40,405 nucleotides of DNA from Bacteroidota bacterium (GTDB lineage: Bacteria > Bacteroidota > Bacteroidia > UBA7662), in the NCBI GenBank assembly GCA_005799065.1, contig SYHW01000041.1:1-40405 (forward strand), in the 5' to 3' direction. Below the pieces are notes generated by a model. It was not told the DNA's origin. It ran no database searches and worked only from the letters and a program-made list of their open reading frames with translations. This document shows, one piece after another, positions 33,504 to 40,405 of this stretch. The position numbers and the translations under genes were made by a program. The first letter of the stretch is position 1; each line of letters starts with the position of its first letter.

Positions 33504-34766
33504 TTGAAGAACCCGCCGCCCCTTCCTTCATTAGCTCAGTACCGATCTGAGTTTCACATACCGCCTTTCGGGTCGGATGAGTTGGCTTATTTCGCTGGGA
33601 ATTCGCTCGGGCTGATGCCGCGCACGGTCCGGGCCATGCTCGAAGTAGAGCTGAACAGCTGGCAGGAACATGCCGTGGAAGGTCATTTTCGCGGACAAAA
33701 CCCTTGGATGCATTATCATCATTTGTGCACCCCTTCGCTGTCCAAGATAACCGGGGCGGAAGAAGATGAGGTGGTGTGCACCAACAGCCTTACCACGAAC
33801 CTACATCTGCTGATGGTGAGTTTTTTCCGCCCGACGGATCAGCGCAACATCATCCTCATGGAGTCGGGTGCTTTCCCCTCCGATCAATATGCTGTTGAAA
33901 CACAGCTGCGCTTTCACGGACTCAACCCCGCCGATTGTTTGGTGGAACTCAAGCCAGCTGCTGGCCGCCGCACTTTATCGTCCGAACAAATCCGCGACGC
34001 CATCCACCAATACGGAAATCGGATCGCGCTTGTTTTGATGCCCGGAGTTCAGTACCAAACCGGACAAGTATTCGATATGGCAGAAATTACCCGCTTGGGG
34101 CACGCGGTGGGCGCTGTAGTTGGCTTTGACCTCGCCCATGCGGTGGGCAACATAAACCTAAAACTGCACGAATGGGGCCCCGACTTTGCCGTTTGGTGCT
34201 CCTACAAATACCTCAACAGTGGACCGGGCGGCCCGGGCGGATTGTTTGTGCACCAAAGACATGCGCAAAACCCCGATCTTCCACGTTTTGCCGGCTGGTG
34301 GGGACATGATGAATCGTCGCGTTTTGAAATGCAGCCGGGCTTCAAACCCATGCATGGGGCCGCCGGATGGCAACTCAGCAACGCCCCTGTTATGGGCATG
34401 GCCGCCCACCGCGCTTCGCTGGAAATATTCGATCGGGCTGGCATTGAGCACCTGCAGGTGCGTGCTGCAGCCCTCAGTGCATACCTCCGTCACAGACTCG
34501 AGGACATTCAACAAAGAAGGGGGCGCCATGCCATCGAGCTCATAACACCACATGAGCATGGTAGTTATGGCTGTCAACAGTCGTTTTCCGTTGGCCATCG
34601 CGGCGAAGAATTGCTTCGATACCTCCAGCAAAATGGCGCCCTGCTCGATTTTCGCAGACCCGACATACTGCGTATGGCGCCTGTTCCCCTCTACAACCAA
34701 GCCAGGGAAATCGACTTGTGTTGCGACTTGATTGACCATTGGCTCGAACAATATTCATGCACATGA
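33504..34766 (+). CDS. kynU: Kynureninase, non-ATG start
   Basis: PLP enzyme cleaving kynurenine or 3-hydroxykynurenine to (3-hydroxy)anthranilate and alanine. Landmarks: 'FAGNSLGLMPRTV', 'GVQYQTGQVFDM', 'GFDLAHAVGN', PLP lysine ~235 in 'WCSYKYLNSGPGGPGG'. No in-frame ATG occurs before 'GNSLGL', so translation must start at a non-ATG codon. TTG 33504, six bases after the fur stop, gives 420 residues; CTG 33495, overlapping that stop as CTGA, is the alternative. The 3' end lies in a 38-bp duplication with the receptor start. No other tryptophan-catabolic gene is adjacent. Confidence 0.93.
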   Translation: MKNPPPLPSLAQYRSEFHIPPFGSDELAYFAGNSLGLMPRTVRAMLEVELNSWQEHAVEGHFRGQNPWMHYHHLCTPSLSKITGAEEDEVVCTNSLTTNLHLLMVSFFRPTDQRNIILMESGAFPSDQYAVETQLRFHGLNPADCLVELKPAAGRRTLSSEQIRDAIHQYGNRIALVLMPGVQYQTGQVFDMAEITRLGHAVGAVVGFDLAHAVGNINLKLHEWGPDFAVWCSYKYLNSGPGGPGGLFVHQRHAQNPDLPRFAGWWGHDESSRFEMQPGFKPMHGAAGWQLSNAPVMGMAAHRASLEIFDRAGIEHLQVRAAALSAYLRHRLEDIQQRRGRHAIELITPHEHGSYGCQQSFSVGHRGEELLRYLQQNGALLDFRRPDILRMAPVPLYNQAREIDLCCDLIDHWLEQYSCT

Positions 34767-34815
34767 AAGCCCTAAAATGGCTCGAACAATATTCAAGCAC
34801 ATGAAAGCCCTAAAA
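34740..34815 (+). repeat. 38-bp tandem duplication at the kynU/receptor junction
   Basis: Units 34740-34777 and 34778-34815 differ at one base. Each contains the kynU tail codons, an ATGA stop/start overlap, and the first receptor codons. The first ATG (34763) opens a 13-codon frame, MKALKWLEQYSST, whose TGA overlaps the real receptor ATG (34801). Confidence 0.97.
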
Positions 34816-37191
34816 CTCGTTTTAACGGGCACTTACTTTGTGTTATATTTGTTTTCACAACTTAGTTTTGCGCAGAATAAGCCGGTTGTACTGAGTGGTT
34901 ACCTGCGTGAGGCGGGAAGCCGCGAGTCGCTGCCAGGAGCCGCTGTCTATATCCCTTCCCTCAAACAAGGCACCACGGCCAATGCCTTCGGATTTTACTC
35001 CCTTTCCTTACCCCCGGGTCAGTACATCGTTCAGTTTTCCTATGTAGGGATGGCGTCCATGATCGACAGCCTCGATCTCACACGATCCACCGTTTATGAT
35101 GTGGAGCTAAAACCGGGAAAGCAATTATCGGAAATAGAGATTGTTGGGGATGAGGCCGACAAATCCGGGGCCGCCACCCTTATGAGCCGTATGGAACTGA
35201 GTGGTCAGCAAATTGGTGCAGTGCCCACCCTTATGGGAGAGAAAGACCTGCTCAAAACCGTGCAACTCCTCCCTGGCGTGCAATCAGGTAATGAAGGTCA
35301 ATCCGGACTCTATGTGCGTGGTGGGGGCCCCGATCAGAATCTGATTTTGCTCGACGGTGCCACAGTTTACAACGCCTCTCATCTATTCGGGTTTTTTTCG
35401 GTTTTTAACGGCGATGCCATCAAGCAGGTGAGCCTCACTAAGGGGGGGTTCCCAGCCCGTTATGGTGGTCGGTTGTCGAGCGTACTCGATGTTACAATGC
35501 GTGATGGCGACAAAAGTCAATTCCGGGGGGAGCTCGGATTGGGCGTCATTAGTTCGCGCTTACTGGTGGAAGGCCCCATTGTTCGCAACAAAATGTCATT
35601 TGTGGCCGCGGGACGGCGTACCTATGCCGATGCCCTCCTTCTGCCCGCCCGCTGGATCACGGGCGAAGACCCCGGGGTGGGCTACTATTTCTACGACCTG
35701 AGTGGACGCATTCACTACGAAATCAACCGCAAAAATCGATTGTTTTTGAGTACCTACACCGGACGCGATGCGTTCGCCAGCAGGCAGGAACGCGACGAGG
35801 GCACACGGAGGGCCAACATCAGCTGGGGTAATGTGTCAGGAACCCTGCGTTGGAATCATTTGGCATCGGAACGCTTGTTTGTGAATACCACATTCATATA
35901 CACCGACTACCAGTTCAATACTTTTCTGCGCGAAAGCAGCGATGCACGAAACATCACTGCGGGATACTCCTCTGGAATCCGTGATTGGGGAATCCGAAGC
36001 GATGCGGAATATTTACCCTCACCTCGGCGAACAGTCCGAACCGGAATCTCCATACTCAGGCATCGTTTTGTGCCCTCGGCCTATGTACTGCTCGACGCAC
36101 TCGTTCCCGGATTAGGTACCCAGCGGGTCGTTCGTTCCTATTCGGTCGAATCGGGCGCTTATTGGGAGGAAGACCGAAAAATTGGCACCCGCTTGGAATC
36201 GAACATTGGTCTGAGGTTGAGTCATTTTACCGCCGACGGCCGCACCTACGGGCGGGCTGAACCCCGAGTAGCACTCCGTGCGCTCTTAGGTGCCGATGCA
36301 TCGATCAAAGCCTCCTGGGCTGTAATGAACCAATACCTCCATCTCCTCAGCAATACCGGAATTGGCCTGCCCACGGACCTATGGGTGCCGGCAAATGCCG
36401 CTGTTGGTCCGCAGCGCTCTCAGCAATGGGCAGCAGGTTATGAACAGATTTTGCGTGAAGGAAGATGGGTTTTCTCTGTTGAAGGATTCTATAAACAATC
36501 ACGTGATGTCATCGGCTACCGACCCGGCGCCAGCTTTCTACTCATCGACCCCGATGAACTCGATTCTGGCGAACCCCGAAGCATCAATTGGGAGCGCCAG
36601 GTTACGCAAGGCCAGCAGGAATCTTATGGTGCCGAATTCTTCTTACAAAAGAAGAAAGGGATGATCAAAGGATGGCTGGGTTATACGTTGTCTCGCACGT
36701 GGTTGCAGTTCGACGAACTTAATTTGGGCGAACGCTTCCCGGCACGCTACGACCGCCGCCACGACCTTAGTCTTTTCGCCTACCACGAGCGGCCTCGGTC
36801 TGAGGCGGAGGGCCGCACACGAAGAATCAGCGGCGCCTTTGTTTTCGGTACAGGTAATACCGTTACCATCCCTTCTGGCTTGTTTCAAGCCCCTTATCCT
36901 GTTGCCCCGGGCAACCCCAATCCAAACCCCTGGTTTCCCGTCTATGCCACCGACTTTGGTCGACTCAATCAATACCGCCTGGCACCCTACCACCGCTTGG
37001 ACCTGTCCATTCAATGGAGTAAAAAGAAAAAATGGGGCACGCGCAGCTGGGAGATCAGTGTCTACAACCTCTACAACCGAGCAAACCCGTGGTTCATCGA
37101 TGCCGTTCAGCGCCCCAACGGCACCGAACTGGTTCAGTACAGCCTGTTCGGGATCGTCCCTGCCCTTAATTATCATTTTCGTTTCCGATGA
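34801..37191 (+). CDS. TonB-dependent receptor with carboxypeptidase-like N-domain
   Basis: 796 residues from ATG 34801; ATG 34777 adds eight residues and is possible. Signal peptide ending 'LSFAQ'. CarboxypepD_reg-like beta-sandwich (~30-115), plug domain ('VQLLPGVQSGNEGQSGLYVRGGG', 'LDGATVYNASHLFG', 'GGFPARYGGRLSSVLDV'), and a C-terminal 22-strand barrel ending 'LNYHFRFR'. Such receptors import large or scarce substrates using TonB energy. Substrate unknown. The next gene is the DUF4249 partner with ATGA overlap, a pairing usual in Bacteroidota. Confidence 0.95.
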   Translation: MKALKLVLTGTYFVLYLFSQLSFAQNKPVVLSGYLREAGSRESLPGAAVYIPSLKQGTTANAFGFYSLSLPPGQYIVQFSYVGMASMIDSLDLTRSTVYDVELKPGKQLSEIEIVGDEADKSGAATLMSRMELSGQQIGAVPTLMGEKDLLKTVQLLPGVQSGNEGQSGLYVRGGGPDQNLILLDGATVYNASHLFGFFSVFNGDAIKQVSLTKGGFPARYGGRLSSVLDVTMRDGDKSQFRGELGLGVISSRLLVEGPIVRNKMSFVAAGRRTYADALLLPARWITGEDPGVGYYFYDLSGRIHYEINRKNRLFLSTYTGRDAFASRQERDEGTRRANISWGNVSGTLRWNHLASERLFVNTTFIYTDYQFNTFLRESSDARNITAGYSSGIRDWGIRSDAEYLPSPRRTVRTGISILRHRFVPSAYVLLDALVPGLGTQRVVRSYSVESGAYWEEDRKIGTRLESNIGLRLSHFTADGRTYGRAEPRVALRALLGADASIKASWAVMNQYLHLLSNTGIGLPTDLWVPANAAVGPQRSQQWAAGYEQILREGRWVFSVEGFYKQSRDVIGYRPGASFLLIDPDELDSGEPRSINWERQVTQGQQESYGAEFFLQKKKGMIKGWLGYTLSRTWLQFDELNLGERFPARYDRRHDLSLFAYHERPRSEAEGRTRRISGAFVFGTGNTVTIPSGLFQAPYPVAPGNPNPNPWFPVYATDFGRLNQYRLAPYHRLDLSIQWSKKKKWGTRSWEISVYNLYNRANPWFIDAVQRPNGTELVQYSLFGIVPALNYHFRFR

Positions 37192-38072
37192 ATCTGCGGA
37201 TTTCATACCTATGGCTGTTGATGTCTGCGTTTGCCTTATCAAGCTGCCGAGAAACCCTTATTGGCGTTCCCGATATCGATTTTCCACCGCGCATCGTGGT
37301 GGGTTGCTTCATCGACCCCTCCTACGACACCCTCACAGCCACCCTCAGCTTATCCATGCCCCTCTATCAAGAAGGCAATGAAGAGGATTTTCGGGGCATC
37401 ACCGATGGAATTATTGTTCTGGAAGGGGCAGGAATGGTGGATACGTTTCGATACGATACCGTTCGGCGGCACTACCGCTTGCCTTCGTCGGCAGTACCGA
37501 TCCTTCCCGATTCGAGCTATACCCTGAGGGTGTACCGTTTGCGTTCCGACACTGTTCTGCTTGGATCTGCTCGTTGCACTGTTCCGCCACGCCGAAGTCC
37601 CATGGTCGAAGTAACAGCAGAGCGCGACAGCAGCGCCCCTACTCCATTCTACCGCGAATTTGTGAACCTTGTTGTGCGGTGGCCCGCACAAGCATCACCC
37701 GAACGCTATTACCGAATGTTGTACGGACTCAAACAACGTTCGGCAACCGATTCGGCCATCAGTTGGATCAATGATGCGCCTGGCAAACCCCAGGTGTTTA
37801 CGGGTACCGACGCAACCGATGGTTTTATACGGGTGAGCGACCGTTTCGTATTTTGGGGATGGGGTTCGCCCACAGTTGGGCGCACAAACGCCATCGTATG
37901 CCTTCAGGAAACCGATGTTCATGCCTTCCGCTACCTGAATGCACTGAATGCACAGATCAACCAGCCCCCAGGGCCCTTTCAGGAAGGGGTCTTGCTGTAC
38001 AGCAACATTGAAGGCGGATTAGGCTGTTTTGGCGCTTCTAACACCTATTTTATTGAAAGTCAAGACCTATAA
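37188..38072 (+). CDS. DUF4249-family lipoprotein
   Basis: 294 residues. Lipobox 'AFALSSCRE' near residue 20. The mature part shows DUF4249 features: 'IVVGCFIDPSYDTLTATLSLSMPL', 'GIIVLEGAGMVDTFRYD', 'LPDSSYTLRVY'. The family always accompanies TonB receptors and is thought to be a surface-exposed accessory lipoprotein; ligand unknown. Overlaps the receptor stop by four bases. Confidence 0.9.
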   Translation: MNLRISYLWLLMSAFALSSCRETLIGVPDIDFPPRIVVGCFIDPSYDTLTATLSLSMPLYQEGNEEDFRGITDGIIVLEGAGMVDTFRYDTVRRHYRLPSSAVPILPDSSYTLRVYRLRSDTVLLGSARCTVPPRRSPMVEVTAERDSSAPTPFYREFVNLVVRWPAQASPERYYRMLYGLKQRSATDSAISWINDAPGKPQVFTGTDATDGFIRVSDRFVFWGWGSPTVGRTNAIVCLQETDVHAFRYLNALNAQINQPPGPFQEGVLLYSNIEGGLGCFGASNTYFIESQDL

Positions 38073-38110
38073 ACCCCGTTTTAAGGCACCCGCACATTAC
38101 ATTAATTGCC

Positions 38111-38118
38111 TATTTTTA
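38111..38118 (+). promoter_or_regulatory. Candidate -7 element for serC
   Basis: TATTTTTA, one base off TAnnTTTG, ends 17 bases before the serC ATG. No clear -33 box. Confidence 0.35.
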
Positions 38119-38135
38119 CCACTCATTAAAACGAC

Positions 38136-39212
38136 ATGAACACTGCACTCCACAACTTTTCGGCTGGCCCTGGTATTCTACCCCCATCTGTTATTGAAGC
38201 CTCTGCACAAGATCTCGTGAACTTCAGTGGCACTGGTCTTTCGGTCATTGAAGTATCGCACCGCGGCAAGGAGTTTGTGGCTGTGATGGACGAGGCCCGT
38301 GCTCGTGTGCGCCAACTGCTGCAATTGGGCGGCGACTACGAAGTGCTGTTTTTACAAGGTGGGGCGAGCCTTCAATTTTGCATGGTTCCCTACAATTTGT
38401 TACCCGAACAGGGGATGGCCGCCTACCTCAATACCGGGGTTTGGGCTACCAAAGCCATCCAAGACGCGCGTCTATTGGGGCGGGTGGAGGTCGTGGGCAC
38501 CTCAGAAGACCGGAATTTTTGTTATATCCCTCGCAACTATTCCATCCCATCCGATGCTGCCTACCTTCATATTACATCCAACAACACGATTTTTGGCACC
38601 GAAATGCATGCATTTCCCGAAAGTCCTGTGCCATTGGTTTGCGATATGTCGTCCGATATTTTTAGTCGACCGATCGATGCATCAGGTTTCGGGTTGATCT
38701 ATGCCGGCGCCCAGAAAAACATGGGGCCAGCGGGCACGACCCTCGTGGTCGTGAAGCGCGAACTTTTGGGCCGCTCCGGGCGACGACTCCCAGCCATGCT
38801 CGACTACGCGGTGCACAGTAAGGGCGACAGCATGCACAATACACCCCCTGTTTTCGCGGTATTGGTATGCATGCATACCCTTCGCTGGATTGAGGATATG
38901 GGTGGGTTATCGGCCATGCAACAGCGCAATCAGGACAAAGCGCAACTTTTATATTCCGAAATTGATCGAAATCCACTCTTCCGGGGCACGGCGGATCTTG
39001 CCGATCGTTCGCTGATGAACGCGACCTTTGTGCTGATCGATGAGCAACATAAGTCGGCCTTCGATGCGCTGCTCAAAGAAGCCGGAGTCAGCGGATTAGA
39101 AGGTCATCGGTCGGTCGGTGGATACCGCGCCAGCATGTACAACGCCTTACCCCAAAGCAGTGTTCAGGTGTTGGTGGATGTGATGCAAGATCTGGAACGG
39201 AAAAATGGTTGA
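38136..39212 (+). CDS. serC: Phosphoserine aminotransferase
   Basis: 358 residues, standard length. Converts 3-phosphohydroxypyruvate and glutamate to phosphoserine (and acts in pyridoxal phosphate synthesis). Landmarks: 'NFSAGPGILP', 'GTGLSVIEVSHRGKEF', 'FLQGGASLQF', PLP lysine in 'YAGAQKNMGPAG', and C-terminal 'GLEGHRSVGGYRASMYNALP'. Followed by serA, 100 bases away, separated by a 15-bp repeat array that starts in the last serC codons. Confidence 0.97.
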   Translation: MNTALHNFSAGPGILPPSVIEASAQDLVNFSGTGLSVIEVSHRGKEFVAVMDEARARVRQLLQLGGDYEVLFLQGGASLQFCMVPYNLLPEQGMAAYLNTGVWATKAIQDARLLGRVEVVGTSEDRNFCYIPRNYSIPSDAAYLHITSNNTIFGTEMHAFPESPVPLVCDMSSDIFSRPIDASGFGLIYAGAQKNMGPAGTTLVVVKRELLGRSGRRLPAMLDYAVHSKGDSMHNTPPVFAVLVCMHTLRWIEDMGGLSAMQQRNQDKAQLLYSEIDRNPLFRGTADLADRSLMNATFVLIDEQHKSAFDALLKEAGVSGLEGHRSVGGYRASMYNALPQSSVQVLVDVMQDLERKNG

Positions 39213-39285
39213 CGGAGAAATAGATGACGGAGAAATAGTTGATGGAAAAATAGATGACGGAGAAATAGTTGATGGAAAAATAGAT
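39196..39285 (+). repeat. 15-bp tandem repeats across the serC stop codon
   Basis: Units 39211-39225, 39226-39240, 39241-39255, 39256-39270 and 39271-39285 are of type GACGGAGAAATAGAT/GTT or GATGGAAAAATAGAT. A diverged zero copy (39196-39210) is still coding. Because 15 is a multiple of three, the serC frame meets a TGA in most units, giving several stops in series. Confidence 0.95.
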
Positions 39286-39312
39286 ACCAACTGATTATCA
39301 ATAAACACTGAA

Positions 39313-40254
39313 ATGAACATACTGGCCAACGACGGAATAGACCCTGCCGGAAAAGAGATTCTGGAACAAGCGGGATTCAAAGTGGACACCAATAAAATCG
39401 CCCAAGAGGATTTGCCAGAAAAACTCAAGTTTTATAACGGCATTATTGTACGAAGTGCTACTACCGTTCGTGAGTCTCTAATGGATGCATGTGGCGATCG
39501 CCTCAAATTTATCGGTCGAGCGGGTGTAGGCCTCGACAACATCGACGTAAAGGCGGCGAAAGACCGCAATATTTTGGTGCTCAATACCCCAGCGGCATCA
39601 TCCTTATCTGTAGCTGAACTCGTCTTTTCGCATTTATTCGGATTGAGTCGCTTGATGCATCGGTCGAATCGTGAACTAAACGATGGTTCGGCCGCGCAAT
39701 TCAACCGCCTCAAAAAGGAATTTGCTGGTGGATGGGAGTTGTTCGGCAAGACACTGGGCATCATAGGTTTCGGAAGAATTGGCCAAGAAGTCGGGCGAAT
39801 TGCCCGCGGAATCGGTATGCAAGTCATGGTTTTCGATGTGATGTTTGAGACATCCGATTCCTTAGCGCGAGAAATGGAACACAAGCACGGTGTTGTTGTG
39901 GCCTCCTTAGATGATGTGCTTGGCAAAGCCGACTGCATCAGTCTGCACACGCCTGGGCTCGGCAAGCCACTCATTGATGCATTCGCCATTAATAAGATGA
40001 AAAAGGGAGCGGTGCTCATCAACTGTTCGCGTGGCGGCATTGTCGATGAACAAGCTTTATTAGACGCACTCGATTCAGGTCATCTCTTGGCAGCTGGCTT
40101 GGATGTTTTTTCCAATGAACCCACACCCGATCCTCGGCTCCTAAACCATCCCCAAATTTCGGTGAGTCCACATATTGGCGCTTCTACAGCTGAGGCACAA
40201 GAACGGGTGGGGATCGAAATGGCCCAGCGGATCATCGCAGCATTCAACCCATAA
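39313..40254 (+). CDS. serA: D-3-phosphoglycerate dehydrogenase, short form
   Basis: 313 residues. Oxidises 3-phosphoglycerate with NAD, the first step of serine synthesis. Substrate-binding N part (1-~95) with 'IIVRSATTVRE' and 'IGRAGVGLDNIDV', Rossmann motif 'GIIGFGRIGQEVGRIA' (~150), 'NCSRGGIVDEQAL', and catalytic His in 'ISVSPHIGASTAEAQ'. It lacks the C-terminal ACT regulatory domain, as in the type III enzymes, so serine feedback by ACT is not expected. Ends one base before the ATG of the next frame. Confidence 0.93.
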   Translation: MNILANDGIDPAGKEILEQAGFKVDTNKIAQEDLPEKLKFYNGIIVRSATTVRESLMDACGDRLKFIGRAGVGLDNIDVKAAKDRNILVLNTPAASSLSVAELVFSHLFGLSRLMHRSNRELNDGSAAQFNRLKKEFAGGWELFGKTLGIIGFGRIGQEVGRIARGIGMQVMVFDVMFETSDSLAREMEHKHGVVVASLDDVLGKADCISLHTPGLGKPLIDAFAINKMKKGAVLINCSRGGIVDEQALLDALDSGHLLAAGLDVFSNEPTPDPRLLNHPQISVSPHIGASTAEAQERVGIEMAQRIIAAFNP

Positions 40255-40255
40255 A

Positions 40256-40405
40256 ATGCCTGAATTTCGGCCATTTCGTCCGTTTCTTCCCAAGCAGGAG
40301 GCTATGCCTCGCTTATTTAGAATAGAAAAGCCACTAACGAAGGAGGGGCACCAAACGAAGGAGGGGCACCAAACGAAGGAGGGGCACCAAACGAAGGAGG
40401 GGCAC
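40256..40405 (+). CDS. Start of a probable DUF1015 protein (truncated by window edge)
   Basis: Open from ATG 40256 to the window end (50 codons, no stop), with one base between the serA stop and this ATG. It begins MPEFRPFRPFLPKQEAMPRL, similar in pattern to the 'PFRxxRP' N-terminus of DUF1015 proteins, and serC-serA-DUF1015 is a usual order in Bacteroidota (from memory). After residue ~27 it runs into a 6-residue repeat, TKEGHQ, of at least 3.8 copies, not expected at that site. Confidence 0.5.
   Translation, partial: MPEFRPFRPFLPKQEAMPRLFRIEKPLTKEGHQTKEGHQTKEGHQTKEGH
40337..40405 (+). repeat. 18-bp exact tandem repeats at the window end
   Basis: ACGAAGGAGGGGCACCAA is at 40337-40354, 40355-40372 and 40373-40390, and the first 15 bases of a fourth copy end the window. 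All are identical. In the open frame they encode TKEGHQ. Confidence 0.95.

Noticed and set aside
34763-34804. 13-codon frame as an independent gene
   Set aside because: It is explained by the 38-bp duplication and its tail copies kynU. I keep it as a finding on coupling, not as a gene.
38073-38135. Riboswitch or leader control upstream of serC
   Set aside because: Only 63 bases, with no hairpin, no leader peptide and no known motif seen.
39432-40040. 202-codon open frame antisense to serA, and similar ones antisense to kynU (34158-34751) and the TonB receptor (36643-37242)
   Set aside because: Low-complexity Ser/Pro/Arg-rich translations with no recognisable domain, each inside a confident gene.
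40337-40405. AGGAGG in the end repeats as ribosome-binding sites
   Set aside because: The motif recurs because of the tandem repeat, lies inside an open frame, and is not followed by starts. Bacteroidota use Shine-Dalgarno sites little.

Overview
The window reads as a chromosome segment of a Bacteroidota bacterium, probably on the Flavobacteriales side. The reasons are: promoters of the TTTG-N19-TAnnTTTG type instead of -35/-10 boxes, few Shine-Dalgarno sequences, a TonB-dependent receptor paired with a DUF4249 lipoprotein, a DUF3127 protein, an outer-membrane barrel with a helix-hairpin-helix segment, and the pyrG-yidC and serC-serA neighbourhoods. Base composition is near 50% GC and even throughout. 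I see no insertion sequence, phage, plasmid, CRISPR or defence locus. Almost all of the DNA is coding, and no gap exceeds 150 bases.

Layout. 1-5557: end of a glycosyltransferase, NfeD membrane protease, CTP synthase and YidC insertase. 5633-7217: a small secreted set (cytochrome-like lipoprotein, OB-fold protein, YceI protein) ending at a bidirectional terminator shared with a minus-strand tRNA-Cys/tRNA-Leu unit. 7510-11154: a MacB-type permease divergent from aconitase. 11265-12445: a minus-strand pair, an unknown protein and a DUF3127 protein with an SSB-like acidic tip. 12510-17237: a tightly overlapping chain (beta-CASP nuclease, two lipoproteins flanking or joining a SCO-family protein, PurN). 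It meets a DEDDh exonuclease tail to tail. 17854-21320: pstSCAB phosphate importer without phoU. 21341-25013: a thioredoxin-like membrane protein and two envelope proteins. 24934-28526: sixA-ppk1-ppx polyphosphate operon on the minus strand. 28639-31875: a secreted EEP-family hydrolase, a methyltransferase, a PAP2 phosphatase and a ZIP metal transporter. 31947-34766: a dienoyl-CoA reductase-like SDR (minus), then a small membrane protein, a Fur-family regulator and kynureninase. 34801-38072: TonB receptor plus DUF4249 lipoprotein. 38136 to the end: serC, serA and the start of a probable DUF1015 gene.

Phosphate handling is well represented: high-affinity uptake (pst) and polyphosphate synthesis and breakdown (ppk1, ppx, with sixA) lie within 11 kb. 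serC and serA give two of the three steps of serine synthesis.

The most unusual property is not a gene. The segment carries many short tandem duplications (units of 15-38 bp, 2-5 copies), and most sit at gene boundaries, often copying the last codons and stop codon of the upstream gene (nfeD, yidC, serC, kynU, and partly the ZIP gene). Others lie inside coding sequence as multiples of 3 and add 6- or 10-residue protein repeats (NfeD signal region, DUF3127 tail, DUF1015 start). I found no clearly novel multi-gene system. The duplication pattern, the kynU/receptor junction and the SSB-like tail are the points I would look at again.
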